NCBI GenBank assembly: GCA_937873245.1 | Contig: CALMVY010000023.1 | Location: forward strand, 1 to 6,297 | From: an uncultured Arthrobacter sp. | Lineage (GTDB): Bacteria; Actinomycetota; Actinomycetes; Actinomycetales; Micrococcaceae | Length of the DNA: 6,297 nucleotides | Direction of reading: 5' to 3' | Shown here: positions 5,199 to 6,297 of the stretch, one piece after another | How the letters are laid out: every line of letters starts with the position of its first letter | Position numbering within the stretch: position 1 is the first letter of the stretch | Made by a program: the position numbers and the translations under genes | The notes under the pieces: generated by a model | What the model was told of the DNA's origin: nothing | Seen by the model: the letters and a program-made list of their open reading frames with translations, nothing else | The model's database searches: none

Positions 5199-5318
5199 GC
5201 GGTGACGCTCGCCGATGAGGCGGTCTACGCGCTCGGCCTTGCCCCACGCTCGGTGGTGGCAGCGCGCGATCCGGGGTTGTTCCAGGCGTGGCGGCGCTGG
5301 GTCTTGCAGCGCGCTTGA
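5199..5318 (+). pseudogene. Unidentified C-terminal end in the same frame
   Basis: The frame of the GH127-like fragment continues without a stop into about 39 residues, including ADEAVYALGLAPRSVVAARD and ending in AWRRWVLQRA before a TGA at 5316-5318. This part does not look like the continuation of a DUF1680 protein and does not look random: it is amphipathic and its codons are high GC. It could be the end of a gene that naturally lies before the transketolase in its own genome. I cannot name a family, and its true start is not in the window. Confidence 0.35.
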
Positions 5319-5361
5319 CCCTTTCCAGCCTAATAAGCCCATAAAAACCATAATCGGCCCG

Positions 5362-5388
5362 TCAGGCTTGCCCGAGGCGGACGCCTGA
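5362..5388 (+). other. Two mutually exclusive hairpins upstream of tkt
   Basis: TCAGGC (5362-5367) can pair with GCCTGA (5383-5388). AGGC (5375-5378) can instead pair with GCCT (5383-5386) around a GGAC tetraloop. Both use the same 3' bases, so only one can form. If this stretch is transcribed, it is more than 190 bases before the tkt start. It could equally be the degenerate end structure of the preceding gene. Confidence 0.25.
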
Positions 5389-5476
5389 GGGAGAATACCG
5401 CGCTGTTTTTCGGGCGGATGCGCACAATCCCGGCTGTACCGCGGTCCGACGCAGCGCAAGAACACAACAATCCCCT

Positions 5477-5490
5477 TGGCGGGCCCGCCA
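5477..5490. promoter_or_regulatory. Perfect 14-base palindrome before the tkt promoter
   Basis: TGGCGGGCCCGCCA is its own reverse complement. It ends 12 bases before the TATATA box, a position where a regulator of the tkt promoter could bind. No spacer is present, unlike the two other operator types in the window, and no regulator family is identified. Confidence 0.35.
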
Positions 5491-5502
5491 CCTGAGGCTC
5501 CA

Positions 5503-5510
5503 TATATAGT
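5503..5510 (+). promoter_or_regulatory. Possible -10 region of tkt
   Basis: TATATA (5503-5508) and the overlapping TATAGT (5505-5510) both match the -10 consensus at five of six positions. The best upstream partner, TTGGCG at 5476-5481, would need a spacer of 21 or more bases, so the promoter might depend on an activator. Transcription would start around 5515, leaving a leader of about 68 bases. Confidence 0.35.
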
Positions 5511-5583
5511 CGAGCCGGTGCCGACGAATGACGCCAGGGGATTTTTATTTACCGCCGATTTCTGACTTGAAGAGGAAACGCCC

Positions 5584-6297
5584 ATGACCGCCAAACCGAA
5601 AGAGGCACTCCCCAGCCGCCGTGACCTGGCCAACGCCATCCGCGCGCTTTCCATGGACGCGGTGCAGAAGGCCAACTCCGGTCATCCCGGCGCCCCCATG
5701 GGCATGGCCGACATCGCCGAGGTGTTGTGGAACGATTATCTCAAGCACAACCCGGCCAATCCGAAATGGGTCGACCGCGATCGTTTCGTGCTCTCCAACG
5801 GCCACGGCTCGATGTTGTTGTACAGCCTGCTGCACTTGACCGGCTACAACCTGCCGCTGGAAGAAATCAAGAATTTCCGCCAGCTGCACTCCAAGACCCC
5901 GGGTCATCCCGAGTACGGCTACGCCCCCGGCGTTGAAACCACCACCGGTCCGCTGGGCCAGGGGATCAGCAACGCCGTCGGCATGGCGATCGCCGAGAAG
6001 GTGCTGGCCGGCCATTTTAACCGCGACGGCCATCAGATTGTCGATCACTATACTTATGTATTCCTCGGCGACGGCTGCCTCATGGAAGGCATCTCACACG
6101 AGGCCTGCTCGCTGGCCGGCACGCTGGGCCTGGGCAAGCTGATCGCGTTTTACGACGACAACGGCATCTCCATCGACGGCCACGTCGAGGGCTGGTTCAC
6201 CGACGACACCCCGAAGCGTTTCGAGGCCTACGGCTGGCACGTGGTGCGCGACGTCGACGGCCACAACCCGGACTCCATCCGCAAGGCCATCCTGGAG
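5584..6297 (+). CDS. tkt: Transketolase, N-terminal 238 residues (runs off window)
   Basis: Transketolase uses thiamine diphosphate to move two-carbon units between sugar phosphates in the pentose phosphate and Calvin pathways. The fragment covers roughly the first third of a protein normally near 665 residues and is open at the window edge. It follows E. coli TktA almost block for block from ANAIRALSMDAVQKA (16-30). SGHPGAPMG (32-40, His34), LSNGHGSMLLYSLLHLTGY (70-88, His74), the His108 region (HSKTPGHPE), TTTGPLGQG (119-127), the cofactor motif GDG (162-164) and DDN (191-193) are all present, with no break. The ATG at 5584 has AGAGGAAA at 5571-5578; the first residues are about eight longer than in E. 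coli. This is a gammaproteobacterial-type enzyme, unlike actinobacterial transketolases, and therefore does not fit the first 5 kb of the window. Confidence 0.95.
   Translation, partial: MTAKPKEALPSRRDLANAIRALSMDAVQKANSGHPGAPMGMADIAEVLWNDYLKHNPANPKWVDRDRFVLSNGHGSMLLYSLLHLTGYNLPLEEIKNFRQLHSKTPGHPEYGYAPGVETTTGPLGQGISNAVGMAIAEKVLAGHFNRDGHQIVDHYTYVFLGDGCLMEGISHEACSLAGTLGLGKLIAFYDDNGISIDGHVEGWFTDDTPKRFEAYGWHVVRDVDGHNPDSIRKAILE

Larger units (their letters stand above)
5319..5583. other. Intergenic leader before transketolase
   Basis: No gene is visible in these 265 bases. The composition is markedly more AT-rich than any other intergenic stretch here (for example around 5331-5355 and 5541-5550). 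It contains two competing hairpins around 5362-5388, a perfect 14-base palindrome at 5477-5490, a TATATA/TATAGT box at 5503-5510 and the AGAGGAAA ribosome binding site at 5571-5578. I compared it with SAM, SAH and TPP riboswitch features and saw no match. Confidence 0.6.

Noticed and set aside
5341..5520. SAM, SAH or TPP riboswitch before tkt
   Set aside because: The hairpins and loops do not show the conserved cores of these families that I can recall; only generic stems are present.
4935..5675. Minus-strand frame running from the small membrane gene into tkt
   Set aside because: It overlaps the strongly supported tkt start and its leader; the product has no recognisable domain. A short hydrophobic stretch around 5000-5085 on the minus strand looks protein-like but has no family match.

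Overview
The window looks like a piece of assembled environmental DNA. About the first 5 kb reads as one high-GC actinobacterial segment, probably Arthrobacter-like (Micrococcaceae). This is inferred from G/C-ending codons, tightly overlapping genes and the protein types present. The last 1.2 kb looks foreign to it: a short glycoside-hydrolase fragment, an unidentified C-terminal end, and the N-terminal third of a typical gammaproteobacterial transketolase. The simplest reading is a composite (chimeric) contig, although a transfer or rearrangement cannot be excluded from sequence alone.

Layout. 1-205: C-terminal end of an unrecognised gene. 206-514: non-coding, with an imperfect hairpin and then a CsoR/CstR-like operator (ATACCCCATAGGGTAT) that overlaps a possible -10 box. 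515-2361: two translationally coupled genes, a 12-TM MFS transporter and a small membrane protein with a C-terminal CxxC. 2385-2810 (minus): a DsrE-like protein, convergent with that pair. 2811-3058: a divergent control region holding two copies of the palindrome AATGT-N4-ACATT, one near each promoter. 3059-5089: an overlapping operon of a membrane-anchored DsbA-like protein, a CcdA-like transmembrane thiol-electron carrier, and a small membrane protein that appears cut short. 5085-5318: fragment of a GH127/DUF1680-type protein running into an unidentified C-terminal end. 5319-5583: AT-richer leader. 5584-6297: tkt, open at the window edge.

How the genes may work together. The actinobacterial part has a common theme of thiol and sulfur redox chemistry. 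DsbA-like and CcdA-like proteins are a standard pair for moving reducing equivalents across the membrane to extracytoplasmic thiols. DsrE-like proteins belong to the sulfur-relay/persulfide superfamily. The operator ahead of the MFS gene resembles those of CsoR-family sensors of copper or reactive sulfur. The matching palindromes suggest that dsrE-like and dsbA-like genes share one regulator, whose gene is not in the window. This co-regulation is the most interesting biology seen here. The composite 3' end is the most important caution for any reader using this contig.
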